In this document: one piece after another, positions 50,311 to 57,524 of the stretch
How the letters are laid out: the number at the start of each line of letters is the position of its first letter
How positions within the stretch are numbered: position 1 is the stretch's first letter
Translations under genes and position numbers: made by a program
The notes under the pieces: model-generated
Told to the model about the DNA's origin: nothing
The model's database searches: none
The model's input: only the letters and a program-made list of their open reading frames with translations
NCBI GenBank assembly: GCA_020073615.1
Contig: JAIQEX010000012.1
Span: forward strand, 1-64,000
Length of the DNA stretch: 64,000 nt
Source: Terriglobia bacterium
GTDB taxonomy: Bacteria; Acidobacteriota; Terriglobia; Bryobacterales; Bryobacteraceae
Direction of reading: 5' to 3'

Positions 50311-51745
50311 AGACTTGCGACGCCGCGCGGCGGACGTCTTCGAGCACGATTTCCATGTCGCGGAGGGTGGTGCGGTAGTTGAGCACGCAGCCGCGCAGGG
50401 CGAAATGGCCGTGGACGCGCGCGTTCGAAAGATAGCTGCTGCCGCCGCGCTGTAGGGCCACCAGGATGCGCTCGTTGAGGGCGTCGAGGTCACCCTGGAA
50501 GCCGGGCGGGGCGTAGCGGAAACAGAAGATGGAAAGCTCTACCGCGGCGAGCATTTCAAAATCGCCGCTGGCGCGGACCAGTTGCTCGAGGTACTTCGCG
50601 CAGGCGATGTTGCGCTCGATGGCCGCGCCCAGTTGGCGTGCGCCGGCGTACTTGACGATCAGCCAGAGATTGAGCGCGCGGAAGGGGCGCGAGAGCTCGG
50701 GGCCGTAATCCCAGAAGGCGAAGGCCTCGTCGCGTTCCAGGCCGATGGTGCGCGTGTACTCGGCGCCGTGGCTGAAGGCGGCGCGCGCGGCGGCGGGGTC
50801 GCGGTAGAGGACGCAGCCGCAACCGATGGGCAGGTAGAGCCATTTGTGGGGGTCGAGGGCGACCGAATCGGCTTCCGCGATGCGGGCGAAGAGGTGGCGG
50901 GCGGAGGGGGCCAGGGCGGCGAAGCCTCCGTAGGCGGCGTCGACGTGCAGCCAGAGGTTGTGGCGGCGGCAGAAATCGGCCAGGCCGCCGATGGGGTCGA
51001 AGGCGCCGGTGGCGGTGGTGCCGGCGTTGGCGACCACGCAGAAGGGGAGGTGGCCGGCGGCGAGGTCCTGCTGCACCAGGCGGTCGAGATCGGCGAGCGA
51101 GATCCGCAGGCCGTCTCCGGTCTTCACGGACCGCACGTTGGCTTCGCCCAGGCCCAGCATGCCGGCGGCTTTGGCCACGGAGAAGTGGCCCTCTTCGGAG
51201 ACATACAGGCACAGGCGCGTACCGGCGGCGGCGACGCCGTCGCGCACCACGTTGGCGGGGGCTTTGGCGCTGCGCGCGGCGGCCAGTGCGGCGAAGTTGG
51301 CCATCGATCCGCCGCTGGTCAGCAGCCCGGCAGCGGAGTCTGGGTAGTCCAACATTTCCTTCAGCCAGTTGATGGTGAGGTGTTCGAGCTCGGTACCGGA
51401 GGGCGCCGAACGCCAGCAGGTGACGTTGACGTTGAGCGCCGCCTCGAGCATGGCGCCCACCGCCGTGATGGGCGTTCCGGGGGAGGACACGTAGCCGAAA
51501 AAGCGCGGATGGCCGTTGTGGCGGCTGAAGTGGGAAATGACGCCGCGCAGGGTATCCAGGAGCGTTTGGAAATCGGCGCCGTCCTGCGGCAGAGGCTCGT
51601 CGAGCGCTTCGCGAATGGCTTGGGAGGTAGTGGGGACGACGACGGGGCGCTCGGCCAGGGATTCGAAGTAGGACGCCAGGAACTCGCCGGCGGCGGAGGC
51701 GATGGCACGGATCTCGGCGGGGGGGATGGAGAGCTTTCCGGACAT
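50270..51745 (-). CDS. PLP-dependent group II amino-acid decarboxylase
   Basis: A 491-residue enzyme of the aromatic-L-amino-acid/glutamate decarboxylase family. It has GHPRFFGYVSSPGTPITAVG near the N-terminus, LTSGGSMANFAALAAARSA, LPFCVVANAGTTATGAFDPI, LWLHVDAAYGGFAAL, and the PLP-binding lysine in SVALDPHKWLYLPIGCG. The HxxK-type lysine and the DAAYG aspartate are both present, so the enzyme should be active. Aromatic amino acids are the most likely substrates. The ATG at 51745 gives the usual family N-terminus. Confidence 0.92.
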   Translation of the reverse strand: MSGKLSIPPAEIRAIASAAGEFLASYFESLAERPVVVPTTSQAIREALDEPLPQDGADFQTLLDTLRGVISHFSRHNGHPRFFGYVSSPGTPITAVGAMLEAALNVNVTCWRSAPSGTELEHLTINWLKEMLDYPDSAAGLLTSGGSMANFAALAAARSAKAPANVVRDGVAAAGTRLCLYVSEEGHFSVAKAAGMLGLGEANVRSVKTGDGLRISLADLDRLVQQDLAAGHLPFCVVANAGTTATGAFDPIGGLADFCRRHNLWLHVDAAYGGFAALAPSARHLFARIAEADSVALDPHKWLYLPIGCGCVLYRDPAAARAAFSHGAEYTRTIGLERDEAFAFWDYGPELSRPFRALNLWLIVKYAGARQLGAAIERNIACAKYLEQLVRASGDFEMLAAVELSIFCFRYAPPGFQGDLDALNERILVALQRGGSSYLSNARVHGHFALRGCVLNYRTTLRDMEIVLEDVRRAASQVSTPRAPNGGPQAG

Positions 51746-51893
51746 GTGAAGGATCAGGGTAGCAGGCTCGCTGCGCTCGCGGGGCCGGGGGCCGGGGGCC
51801 GGGGGAGGGAGCGGCCCTTCGGGCCGAGCTTTTTTTGGGGGGCACGATCTTATACACGATTTCGGGCTGCGGGGAGTTTAACTGGTAGGAAGG

Positions 51894-52484
51894 ATGAAAG
51901 CCCTGGCATTCCTTGCTACGGTTGGACCGATGGACGGCGCGGGAGACGGCTTGAGCACGGTCGCGGCGGCGCAGGCGGGCGACCTGGCGGCGTTCGAGCT
52001 GCTGATGCAGCAGTACGAGCGCATGGTGCTGGTCACCGCCCTGCGCCTGCTGGGGAAGCTGGAGGACGCGCAGGACGCTTCGCAGGAAGTGTTCCTGCGG
52101 CTGTACCGGAACTTGCGGAAGGTGGAGTCGGGCAGCAACTGCGCGGGGTGGCTGTACCGCGTGACGGTCAACGTGTGCCACGATCAGCGGCGGAGGCGGC
52201 CGGCGCCGGTGGCGATGGAGGAGATTGCCGAACCGGCGGACGCCGGGCCCGATCCGCAGCAGAGCGCCACGGAAGCGGAGCGGCGGCGGGTGCTGGAGCT
52301 GAGCTTGCGGGTGCTCTCGGAGAAAGAGCGGGCGGCGCTGGTGCTGCGGGACCTGGAGGGGCTTTCGACGGAGGAAGTGGCGCGGGCGCTGGGATCGAGC
52401 GAAGCGACGGTGCGTTCGCAGGTGTCCAAGGCGCGCGTCAAGGTGCGGGAGTTCGTGGAGCGCTACTTCCGGAGGAGCGTATGA
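51894..52484 (+). CDS. ECF-family sigma factor, second system
   Basis: A 196-residue sigma factor (184 if the ATG at 51930, MDGAGDGLSTVAAA, is used). Region 2 is visible as LMQQYERMVLVTALRLLGKL and DAQDASQEVFLRLYRNLRKV, region 4 as LSEKERAALVLRDLEGLSTE and ALGSSEATVRSQVSKARVKV. Directly coupled by an ATGA overlap to a membrane anti-sigma gene. Different from the pair at 5397, whose anti-sigma is soluble. Confidence 0.92.
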   Translation: MKALAFLATVGPMDGAGDGLSTVAAAQAGDLAAFELLMQQYERMVLVTALRLLGKLEDAQDASQEVFLRLYRNLRKVESGSNCAGWLYRVTVNVCHDQRRRRPAPVAMEEIAEPADAGPDPQQSATEAERRRVLELSLRVLSEKERAALVLRDLEGLSTEEVARALGSSEATVRSQVSKARVKVREFVERYFRRSV

Positions 52485-53068
52485 ATTGCAGCGACTGGGA
52501 AGAACGGATTGCGATGTATGTAGGGGGCGAGCTGGCGGCGTCCGAAGCGGCGGAGGTGGGGCGGCACGTAGCGGACTGCGCCGGGTGCCAGGTGTTCGCG
52601 TCCGGTTTGCAGCAGAGCCTGGCGTTGTTGCGGGCAGCGCACCAGGAGCCGCTGGCGCCGGCGCATTTCGCGGCGGTGCGGGCGCGGGTGCTGGCGGAAC
52701 TGGCGGGGGAGCGGCGGGCATGGTGGCGGCGGGCCTGGGTGTATGGCCTCGCCGGTGCGGCGGCGGTGGCCCTGCTGGTGGCGCTGGCGGGGCGGCCGGG
52801 CCGCGCGCCGCAGCCGGTGAGGCGGCCGGAAATCGCGGTGACGAGGCCGCCCGCCGAGCCGCCGAAAGTGGCGGTTGCCGAGGCGGCGCCCGAGCCGAAG
52901 CCGGTTCCTCGCGTGCGGCACGGGCGCCGGGCAGGCCCCGGACCCGCGCCGCAGCCCGTGCAACTGGCGCTGGCGAGGCCGCCCGAGACCATGACGGTGA
53001 AGCTGGTCACCGACGACCCCAATATTGTCATTTACTGGATTACGGAAACGAGAGGAGAGCAAAAATGA
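52481..53068 (+). CDS. Membrane-anchored zinc-finger anti-sigma factor
   Basis: A 195-residue protein with a zf-HC2 motif (MNCSDWEERIAMYVGGELAA, then VGRHVADCAGCQVF), one membrane helix (WVYGLAGAAAVALLVALAG) and a Pro/Ala-rich extracytoplasmic region. It ends with a conserved-looking MTVKLVTDDPNIVIYWITE, seen in anti-sigma partners of this kind. Start and stop overlap both neighbours by ATGA. It would hold the sigma factor at the membrane until an envelope signal. Confidence 0.88.
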   Translation: MNCSDWEERIAMYVGGELAASEAAEVGRHVADCAGCQVFASGLQQSLALLRAAHQEPLAPAHFAAVRARVLAELAGERRAWWRRAWVYGLAGAAAVALLVALAGRPGRAPQPVRRPEIAVTRPPAEPPKVAVAEAAPEPKPVPRVRHGRRAGPGPAPQPVQLALARPPETMTVKLVTDDPNIVIYWITETRGEQK

Positions 53069-53826
53069 AGCGATACTGGTGCGCGTTGCTATTGATGGCG
53101 CTGCCGCTGGCGGCGCAGGAAGAGAAGAAGCCGGAGGCGAAGATCGTTCCGGACGTAAAGGTCAGCACCTCGATCTCCAAGCTGTTCGTGCTGAAGTATG
53201 CCGATCCGGACCGCATCGCCAACCTGCTGCGCGTGTTCAACGCGGTGGTGACGCCGAACACGGAGATGCACGCGCTGGCGGTGCGCGGCGACAAGGAATC
53301 CATGAACGCCATTGAAGACGCCATCACGCGGCTGGACGTGCCCGCGGCGGCGCCGAAGAACATCGACCTGATGGTCTATTACGTGATCGGCGCCGATGGC
53401 GAGAATAACCTGGGGGGGCCGCTGCCCAAGGATTTGGATAGCGCGGTGGCGGCATTGAAGACCACTTTCCCGTTCAAGGAGTACCGGCTGCTGGATGTGA
53501 TGACGATCCGGACTCGCGTGGGACAGAGGGTGGACACCAACAGCAACGCCGGAGCGCTCACTTTGGAAGGGCTGGCGGCGCCGATTACGAACTCCTTCCA
53601 TATGGACTCCTCGAGCCTCAGTCCCGACGGCACCACGGTGCGTCTGGACCGGATGCGCTCCATGACGCGGTTCCCGTACCGGAGCGGAAACTCGGTCAGT
53701 TATTCGGATCTGGGCATCAACCAGGACATGGATATTAAGGAAGGGCAGAAAGCCGTGGTGGGACGAGTGGGGATCGCCAAGGACCAGGCGCTGTTCCTGG
53801 TGCTGTCGGCGAAGGTAGTGCAGTAA
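53065..53826 (+). CDS. Exported secretin-N-like protein
   Basis: A 253-residue protein with a signal peptide (RYWCALLLMALPLAAQ). The segment FVLKYADPDRIANLLRVFNA, then LAVRGDKESMNAIEDAITRL, is a secretin short (N1/N3) domain as found in GspD or PilQ proteins. The second half is a different beta-rich domain without the secretin pore. AGGAGA precedes the ATG, and the gene overlaps the anti-sigma stop. It is probably a target and a possible sensor of this ECF operon. Confidence 0.8.
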   Translation: MKRYWCALLLMALPLAAQEEKKPEAKIVPDVKVSTSISKLFVLKYADPDRIANLLRVFNAVVTPNTEMHALAVRGDKESMNAIEDAITRLDVPAAAPKNIDLMVYYVIGADGENNLGGPLPKDLDSAVAALKTTFPFKEYRLLDVMTIRTRVGQRVDTNSNAGALTLEGLAAPITNSFHMDSSSLSPDGTTVRLDRMRSMTRFPYRSGNSVSYSDLGINQDMDIKEGQKAVVGRVGIAKDQALFLVLSAKVVQ

Positions 53827-53830
53827 GTGC

Positions 53831-53866
53831 GCGGGGCGGCGTCGACGCCCACGACCGCCGCCCCGC
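53831..53866 (+). terminator. Hairpin after the secretin-like operon
   Basis: A perfect 10-bp stem (GCGGGGCGGC / GCCGCCCCGC) with a 16-base loop starts five bases after the stop codon. No T-run follows, so termination efficiency is unclear. Confidence 0.55.
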
Positions 53867-53894
53867 CCGCGCAGGCCCATGCGAACGCTCTCGG

Positions 53895-54179
53895 GCATGG
53901 CCGGACCTTCGTCCACGTCGTTCTCAACGTCGTCACGGGGCGGGTGGGATCATTCGGCTGACCCTTGCCTGCGGGGAAGACGTACCACTCCGGCTTGCAC
54001 TCACCGAACCGCCGGATGTACCACGCGGCGTGCGCCTCGAGGGCGACCATCACCGTATCGTTCAGCGGGATCACCCGGCCCGTGCCTGCGTCGGTCTTTG
54101 ACTTGCCCACGGTGAGCTGCTTCTTATGGACGAGGTCGAGTTGCCGCCACCGGAGTTCGCGCAGTTCCTTGTCGCGCAA
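53895..54179 (-). pseudogene. Tyrosine-recombinase (phage integrase) fragment
   Basis: About 95 residues of a site-specific recombinase: RDKELRELRWRQLDLVHKKQ, IPLNDTVMVALEAHAAWYIR, and DPTRPVTTLRTTWTKVR. The first segment contains the LRxxEL-type catalytic arginine box area. Both ends are missing: an in-frame stop lies just upstream, and after TTWTKVR the sequence becomes unrelated, so the C-terminal His and Tyr are lost. It marks the left border of the decayed zone at 54-59.8 kb. Confidence 0.75.
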
Positions 54180-54309
54180 TCCTCAGTTCAGATCCACGAC
54201 GAGGGCGGGGACATGTTCTTGCTCCGCTGCTTCGAATCGTCGATGGCCCTCGGGCGGGCCTTCTCCGCTACCTGCAAGCAGGAAAGTCCGGGTCTGCAAA
54301 AACGTCCCG

Positions 54310-54503
54310 ATGCCTACCCTGGCGGCGTGGGCCTGAGTGCGCCGCTTTACCGCCTGGCCCCGCGGTTACTCGAACAGACGGCCGAGCTGCTGGCCGGATG
54401 CCGCGGCGATGCCGGTTGCCCTTCGTGCGTCGGCCCGGTAGGGGAAGTGGGCGAGCACGGCAAGGAAGTGGCGGCGAGGATACGGGCGGAGCTGACGGCG
54501 TGA
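54310..54503 (+). pseudogene. C-terminal fragment of an MrfA-like DEAD-box helicase (copy 1)
   Basis: Only the end of the protein remains: DAYPGGVGLSAPLYRLAPRL, LEQTAELLAGCRGDAGCPSC and VGPVGEVG, ending GKEVAARIRAELTA. The GCPSCVGP cysteine motif is typical of the DUF1998 zinc-binding end of MrfA/YprA-type repair helicases. The helicase body is absent. Upstream the frame runs antisense to the integrase fragment, so the track's start at 54126 is not real. Confidence 0.7.
54406..54500. repeat. 95-bp direct repeat, left copy
   Basis: This 95-bp stretch recurs at 55414-55508 with roughly 90% identity by eye. Both copies encode the GCPSCVGP tail of the helicase. Between them lies a toxin-antitoxin locus. 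Confidence 0.8.
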
Positions 54504-54667
54504 GCCTGACTAAAGCTCTGAAAAAATGGCTTCCTCAGCTCGGCTGCAACGCCGCGAGTGCTCGCGTCGGAGAGCACCCGGACGAACTACGAGGCCCATC
54601 ACCCGCCCCTGGCGTATTTCCTGTCGCCTGGCGTTGACTGATCCGGGGAGCAAGCCTTCGGCCGGTC

Positions 54668-54988
54668 TCAACCGCGGCGGGGACGGATCTCAAAGTTCAC
54701 GCCCTCCTGCGCTTGAAGATGAGCGAGGACGCCAAAAAGGTTCTTGGCCGAGGGGTTGCCATTTGGTCCAAACATCCGCATGAGGCTGTTGGCGGGGATG
54801 GATGTCGCCTCTTCCAATTGCCGAAAGCCGACGGTGGCGTTGATATAGTTGCGCAGGATCGCGCGGCCCGTCTTCTCGTCGCCGGAGAGCATCAGTTCGA
54901 TTGCCTCACGAAGCAACGCCTTGCGGAATTTCGGTTCCCGTTGGGCGCGTTCGCGGATCGTTTCGCGAAAGTCTTTGGTCAGTGCCAT
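54668..54988 (-). CDS. Antitoxin of a RelE/HigB-type module
   Basis: A 106-residue helical protein from the ATG at 54988 ([20 protein letters not shown]), with [40 protein letters not shown] and [20 protein letters not shown], the helix-turn-helix pattern of probable addiction-module antidote proteins. The track fuses it in frame with part of the toxin. The toxin gene just upstream is frameshifted, so this antitoxin may be an orphan. Confidence 0.75.
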   Translation of the reverse strand: MALTKDFRETIRERAQREPKFRKALLREAIELMLSGDEKTGRAILRNYINATVGFRQLEEATSIPANSLMRMFGPNGNPSAKNLFGVLAHLQAQEGVNFEIRPRRG

Positions 54989-54989
54989 G

Positions 54990-55310
54990 GTGTTCTTCCT
55001 GGGTCTTTCTGTTCCGGAATTCGCCTTTGCCTGCCGGATGTCTTTTTGTTGGCGCTTCTTCGTGCCACCCGCGAGCAGAATAATGAGCCGGTCGCCGTCC
55101 CGCCCGAAGTAAATGCGGTAGCCGGGGCCAAAATCAGTCTTGGTTTCGAGAACGCCGCTACCAACCGCTCTGACGTTGGACAGGTTACCATCCGCAAATC
55201 CGCTCAAGCGCCGTCGCTACTTTCGCCGCAGCATGAACGTTGAGTGCGCGCAGCCACTTCGTGAAGGGGCTTCGTCCAGCGATATCGATGTATTCCCGAA
55301 CGTCGAGCAC
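54990..55310 (-). pseudogene. Frameshifted RelE/HigB-like toxin
   Basis: The protein begins at GTG 55310 (DVREYIDIAGRSPFTKWLRA, then [11 protein letters not shown]) and hits a stop in that frame. The continuation lies in the next frame: [39 protein letters not shown] and [16 protein letters not shown]. Another frame change seems to occur at the end ([13 protein letters not shown]). These are the standard parts of addiction-module killer proteins, so the toxin is probably inactive. A near-palindrome TAACGTATATGTTA just upstream of the start may be its operator. Confidence 0.7.
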
Positions 55311-55412
55311 GGTTCAATAATAACATATACGTTAGGATCGACTGTCGATTCGGGGATAGGTTAGGTAACAATCCGTCGACCGGCGTTCTCTGAAGTATCG
55401 GTTCCGCGTCGC

Positions 55413-55529
55413 TGCGATGCCGGCTGCCCATCGTGCGTCGGCCCGGTGGGCGAGGTGGGCGAACGCGGCAAGGAAGTGGCGGCGAGGATCCTGGCGGAGC
55501 TGACGGCGCAGGGCTGCCTCACCCAATGA
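55413..55529 (+). pseudogene. C-terminal fragment of an MrfA-like helicase (copy 2)
   Basis: Reads CDAGCPSCVGPVGEVGERGK, then EVAARILAELTAQ to a TGA at 55529. It is the second copy of the tail at 54406-54500. Its last bases overlap the 3' end of the convergent vapC gene. Confidence 0.7.
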
Positions 55530-55899
55530 CAAGATCGAGGCCGGCGGCTTCGGCGAAGGCGCGAAAATCCCGGTCTCGCGTAAGAAGAGGTATCCCGCGA
55601 TCGATACAGCTTTGCGCGATCAGCGCATCGCCGAGGCGCGCCTTACGCCGCTTGGCCAACACCTTCGCTCGTAACTGGCCTGCCCGCTGCCAATAGCCGG
55701 GCTCGACCTCGATGAGCGGCAGTTCCGAGAGAGTTAGTGAAACCTCGTAAGGAAGCTTCGGGTCGCTCAACACCTCTGTGAGCACAACCGGCACCATCAG
55801 CACTTGCCGATCTTCGAGAGCCCGGTCGAGCAGGTCCGCGTCCTCACCGCCATCTCCCTGCAGGAACCCGATCCAGGTGCTGGTATCCACCGCGATCAT
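55519..55899 (-). CDS. vapC: VapC-type PIN-domain toxin
   Basis: A 126-residue PIN-domain ribonuclease. The acidic residues of the active site are visible: AVDTSTWIGF (first Asp), VVLTEVLSDP (Glu), RLGDALIAQSCIDRGI (Asp) and LLTRDRDFRAFA (Asp). VapC toxins cleave specific RNAs to arrest growth. The start overlaps the VapB stop by 4 bases. All catalytic positions are intact, so it should be functional. Confidence 0.9.
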   Translation of the reverse strand: MIAVDTSTWIGFLQGDGGEDADLLDRALEDRQVLMVPVVLTEVLSDPKLPYEVSLTLSELPLIEVEPGYWQRAGQLRAKVLAKRRKARLGDALIAQSCIDRGIPLLTRDRDFRAFAEAAGLDLVIG

Positions 55900-56099
55900 C
55901 GATCAGCCTTCAACTCGGCTGGCGTGCGCGTGAATCGAACTTTGCCCCGCAGTTGGCGCAGCCGCGCGTAGGCATGCGACGCCGCCACCAGCTCCAGACC
56001 GGTACGAACGGTCCGGGTGATGCCGCTGCCGCTGGCCCGTTGTGCCCTTGCGAGAAGCTCCGGCGGCACCTCGACGGTGATCTTGCGCGCGGTTTCCAT
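55896..56099 (-). CDS. vapB: VapB-type antitoxin
   Basis: A 67-residue protein starting METARKITVEVPPELLARAQ and continuing with GITRTVRTGLELVAASHAYA, a ribbon-helix-helix-like antitoxin, and a C-terminal toxin-binding tail (KVRFTRTPAELKADR). It precedes vapC with a 4-base overlap, the usual order. Confidence 0.85.
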   Translation of the reverse strand: METARKITVEVPPELLARAQRASGSGITRTVRTGLELVAASHAYARLRQLRGKVRFTRTPAELKADR

Positions 56100-56215
56100 T
56101 TCCGCCTCAATATACCATATCCGATACCAGCATTAGACATGGCCCCGGCGCCCGGAGGCTTTGGCCCGGCTGACTCAGTACGCGGCGCATAGTGGAAATT
56201 TCGAAGGATCGCTGA

Positions 56216-56305
56216 CTACGGCAGAAAGTCCGGGTCCAGTAGCACGTCCAGGGTGTACGGGCAGGTGCCGGGGAAGTCCGATTCCGGACGATTCGTTTCC
56301 GTCAT
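56216..56305 (-). pseudogene. Orphan C-terminal end of a DUF29 gene
   Basis: The 90 bases encode MTETNRPESDFPGTCPYTLD and VLLDPDFLP and a stop, the same end as the intact DUF29 gene at 59375. About 91% identity to it by eye. The rest of the gene is missing upstream. Apart from this fragment the interval 56100-56372 holds no recognisable gene. Confidence 0.75.
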
Positions 56306-56372
56306 CCTTCTCTGAGAGAGCTTTCCTTTCAGGCAGGTTGCCGGATTCCTGCGCAGAGCATGGGTGTAGCGC

Positions 56373-56405
56373 TTGACACTGCGGCAGGTAAGACGTTATC
56401 TTACC
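56373..56405 (+). promoter_or_regulatory. Promoter with overlapping palindromic operator for an antitoxin-toxin pair
   Basis: TTGACA (56373-56378), 17 bases and TTATCT (56396-56401) form a good promoter. The perfect palindrome GGTAAGA-CGTTA-TCTTACC (56387-56405) covers the -10 box. The ATG at 56409 is about where transcription would start, so the mRNA may be leaderless. Confidence 0.7.
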
Positions 56406-56408
56406 GGT

Positions 56409-56639
56409 ATGAAGACGACCGTCTCCTCCAAGGGCCAGATCGTTCTGCCGGCAGAGCTCCGGCAACTGGACCGCGTCGAACCAGGGCAGGAGTTCGACGT
56501 CGAGCGTGTCGATCGTGGGGACTATCGCCTCGTCCGGCGTACGGCTCCGCCGAACGAGGGTGCCGTTGACTGGCTACTGGACTGTCCGCAAAAGGGCTTC
56601 TTCGTCCCGATCGACTCTGAGTCGACGGATGCGCTATGA
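56409..56639 (+). CDS. AbrB/MazE-type antitoxin
   Basis: A 76-residue swapped-hairpin DNA-binding antitoxin: MKTTVSSKGQIVLPAELRQL is the classic AbrB start, followed by EPGQEFDVERVDRGDYRLVR and a C-terminal toxin-binding tail (GAVDWLLDCPQKGFFVPIDS). It overlaps the PIN-toxin gene by 4 bases and should repress the operon through the palindrome at 56387-56405. Confidence 0.9.
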   Translation: MKTTVSSKGQIVLPAELRQLDRVEPGQEFDVERVDRGDYRLVRRTAPPNEGAVDWLLDCPQKGFFVPIDSESTDAL

Positions 56640-57046
56640 AGTACCTGGTCGATGCTAACGTTCTGAGCGAGCCGACGAAACCGACGCCCGATCCACGGGT
56701 CGTGGCGTGGCTTCGCGCACATGAGCCAGATATTGCCGTCGATCCCGTGATTCTCGGCGAACTCCGATTCGGGATTCTCCTCCTTCCCAAGGGAAGGAAG
56801 CGGGCTGCCCTGGAACGCTGGTTCGACGCGGGGGCACGGCGTCTCCACTGTCTTCCCTGGGACGCGGACACGGGGCTGAAATGGGCGGAACTGCTGGCGC
56901 GTCTTCGCACAACCGGCAAAGCCATGCCGATCAAGGATAGCCTCATCGCGGCGACTGCGGCCGTCCACGGTCTGGCGGTCGCCACGCGAAATCGAGCTGA
57001 TTTCGTGAACGCCGGCGTGCGTCTCGTCAATCCATTCGTTGCTTGA
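56636..57046 (+). CDS. vapC: VapC-type PIN-domain toxin (second module)
   Basis: A 136-residue PIN ribonuclease with all acidic positions: KYLVDANVLSEPTKP (Asp), DPVILGELRFGIL (Glu), AMPIKDSLIAATAAVHGLAV (Asp) and ATRNRADFVNAG (Asp in the usual xNxxDF box). Paired with the AbrB-type antitoxin by a 4-base overlap. It is not closely similar to the vapC at 55519. Confidence 0.9.
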   Translation: MKYLVDANVLSEPTKPTPDPRVVAWLRAHEPDIAVDPVILGELRFGILLLPKGRKRAALERWFDAGARRLHCLPWDADTGLKWAELLARLRTTGKAMPIKDSLIAATAAVHGLAVATRNRADFVNAGVRLVNPFVA

Positions 57047-57524
57047 GGTCTCGCGAAGGTTCGGCCCAGGCCCAGCGAGGACTCGAACCCGAAAACAAAG
57101 CACTTCACGGCTGGGCCTCGGCTACGCTCTGTGTTGTCAACGAACGATAGACTGGCTCCCCACACTGGACACGTTTCGAACTTTCGCGGCGTAGATCCCC
57201 CCCTCTGTTCGAACCAGCAGAACGGCTTCAATGCTTCGTTGACTTGAGGATAGTGGGCGTGAGGCGACGGGCATCCAGGCTGGGTGCCCATGCCGGACGA
57301 ATCTCGAACTGTCATCTCGGCCCATTTCCGTGTAGCCGACATGGATTAGAGCCCTCTCGACTCGGACGCGGACTGTGGCAATACCACGAATAGGGTATGC
57401 TTGCGTCCGCCAAAACTGGTTACTTGAAAAATCCTCGATCTCGTGATTCCGCTGACTCGTAAATCGAGCATATTTTGAGAAGCCTGACAGAAGGCTCAAA
57501 TCACCATCAAAAGGAGCAGACACC
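57047..57524. other. Gene-poor interval with a tRNA-like inverted repeat
   Basis: No convincing gene. Around 57069-57120 the minus strand has GGCCCAG and CTGGGCC about 35 bases apart with GGGTTCGAGTCC between them, like the acceptor stem and T-loop of a tRNA, but D and anticodon arms are absent. The long minus-strand ORFs here (56401-57342, 57137-57583) look like chance readings. AAAAGGAG before 57525 is the ribosome site of the next gene. Confidence 0.5.

Noticed and set aside
57069-57120. Possible tRNA gene
   Set aside because: Acceptor and T-loop features are present but the total is about 50 bases, with no D or anticodon arm and a poorly paired T stem; kept only as a low-level finding.
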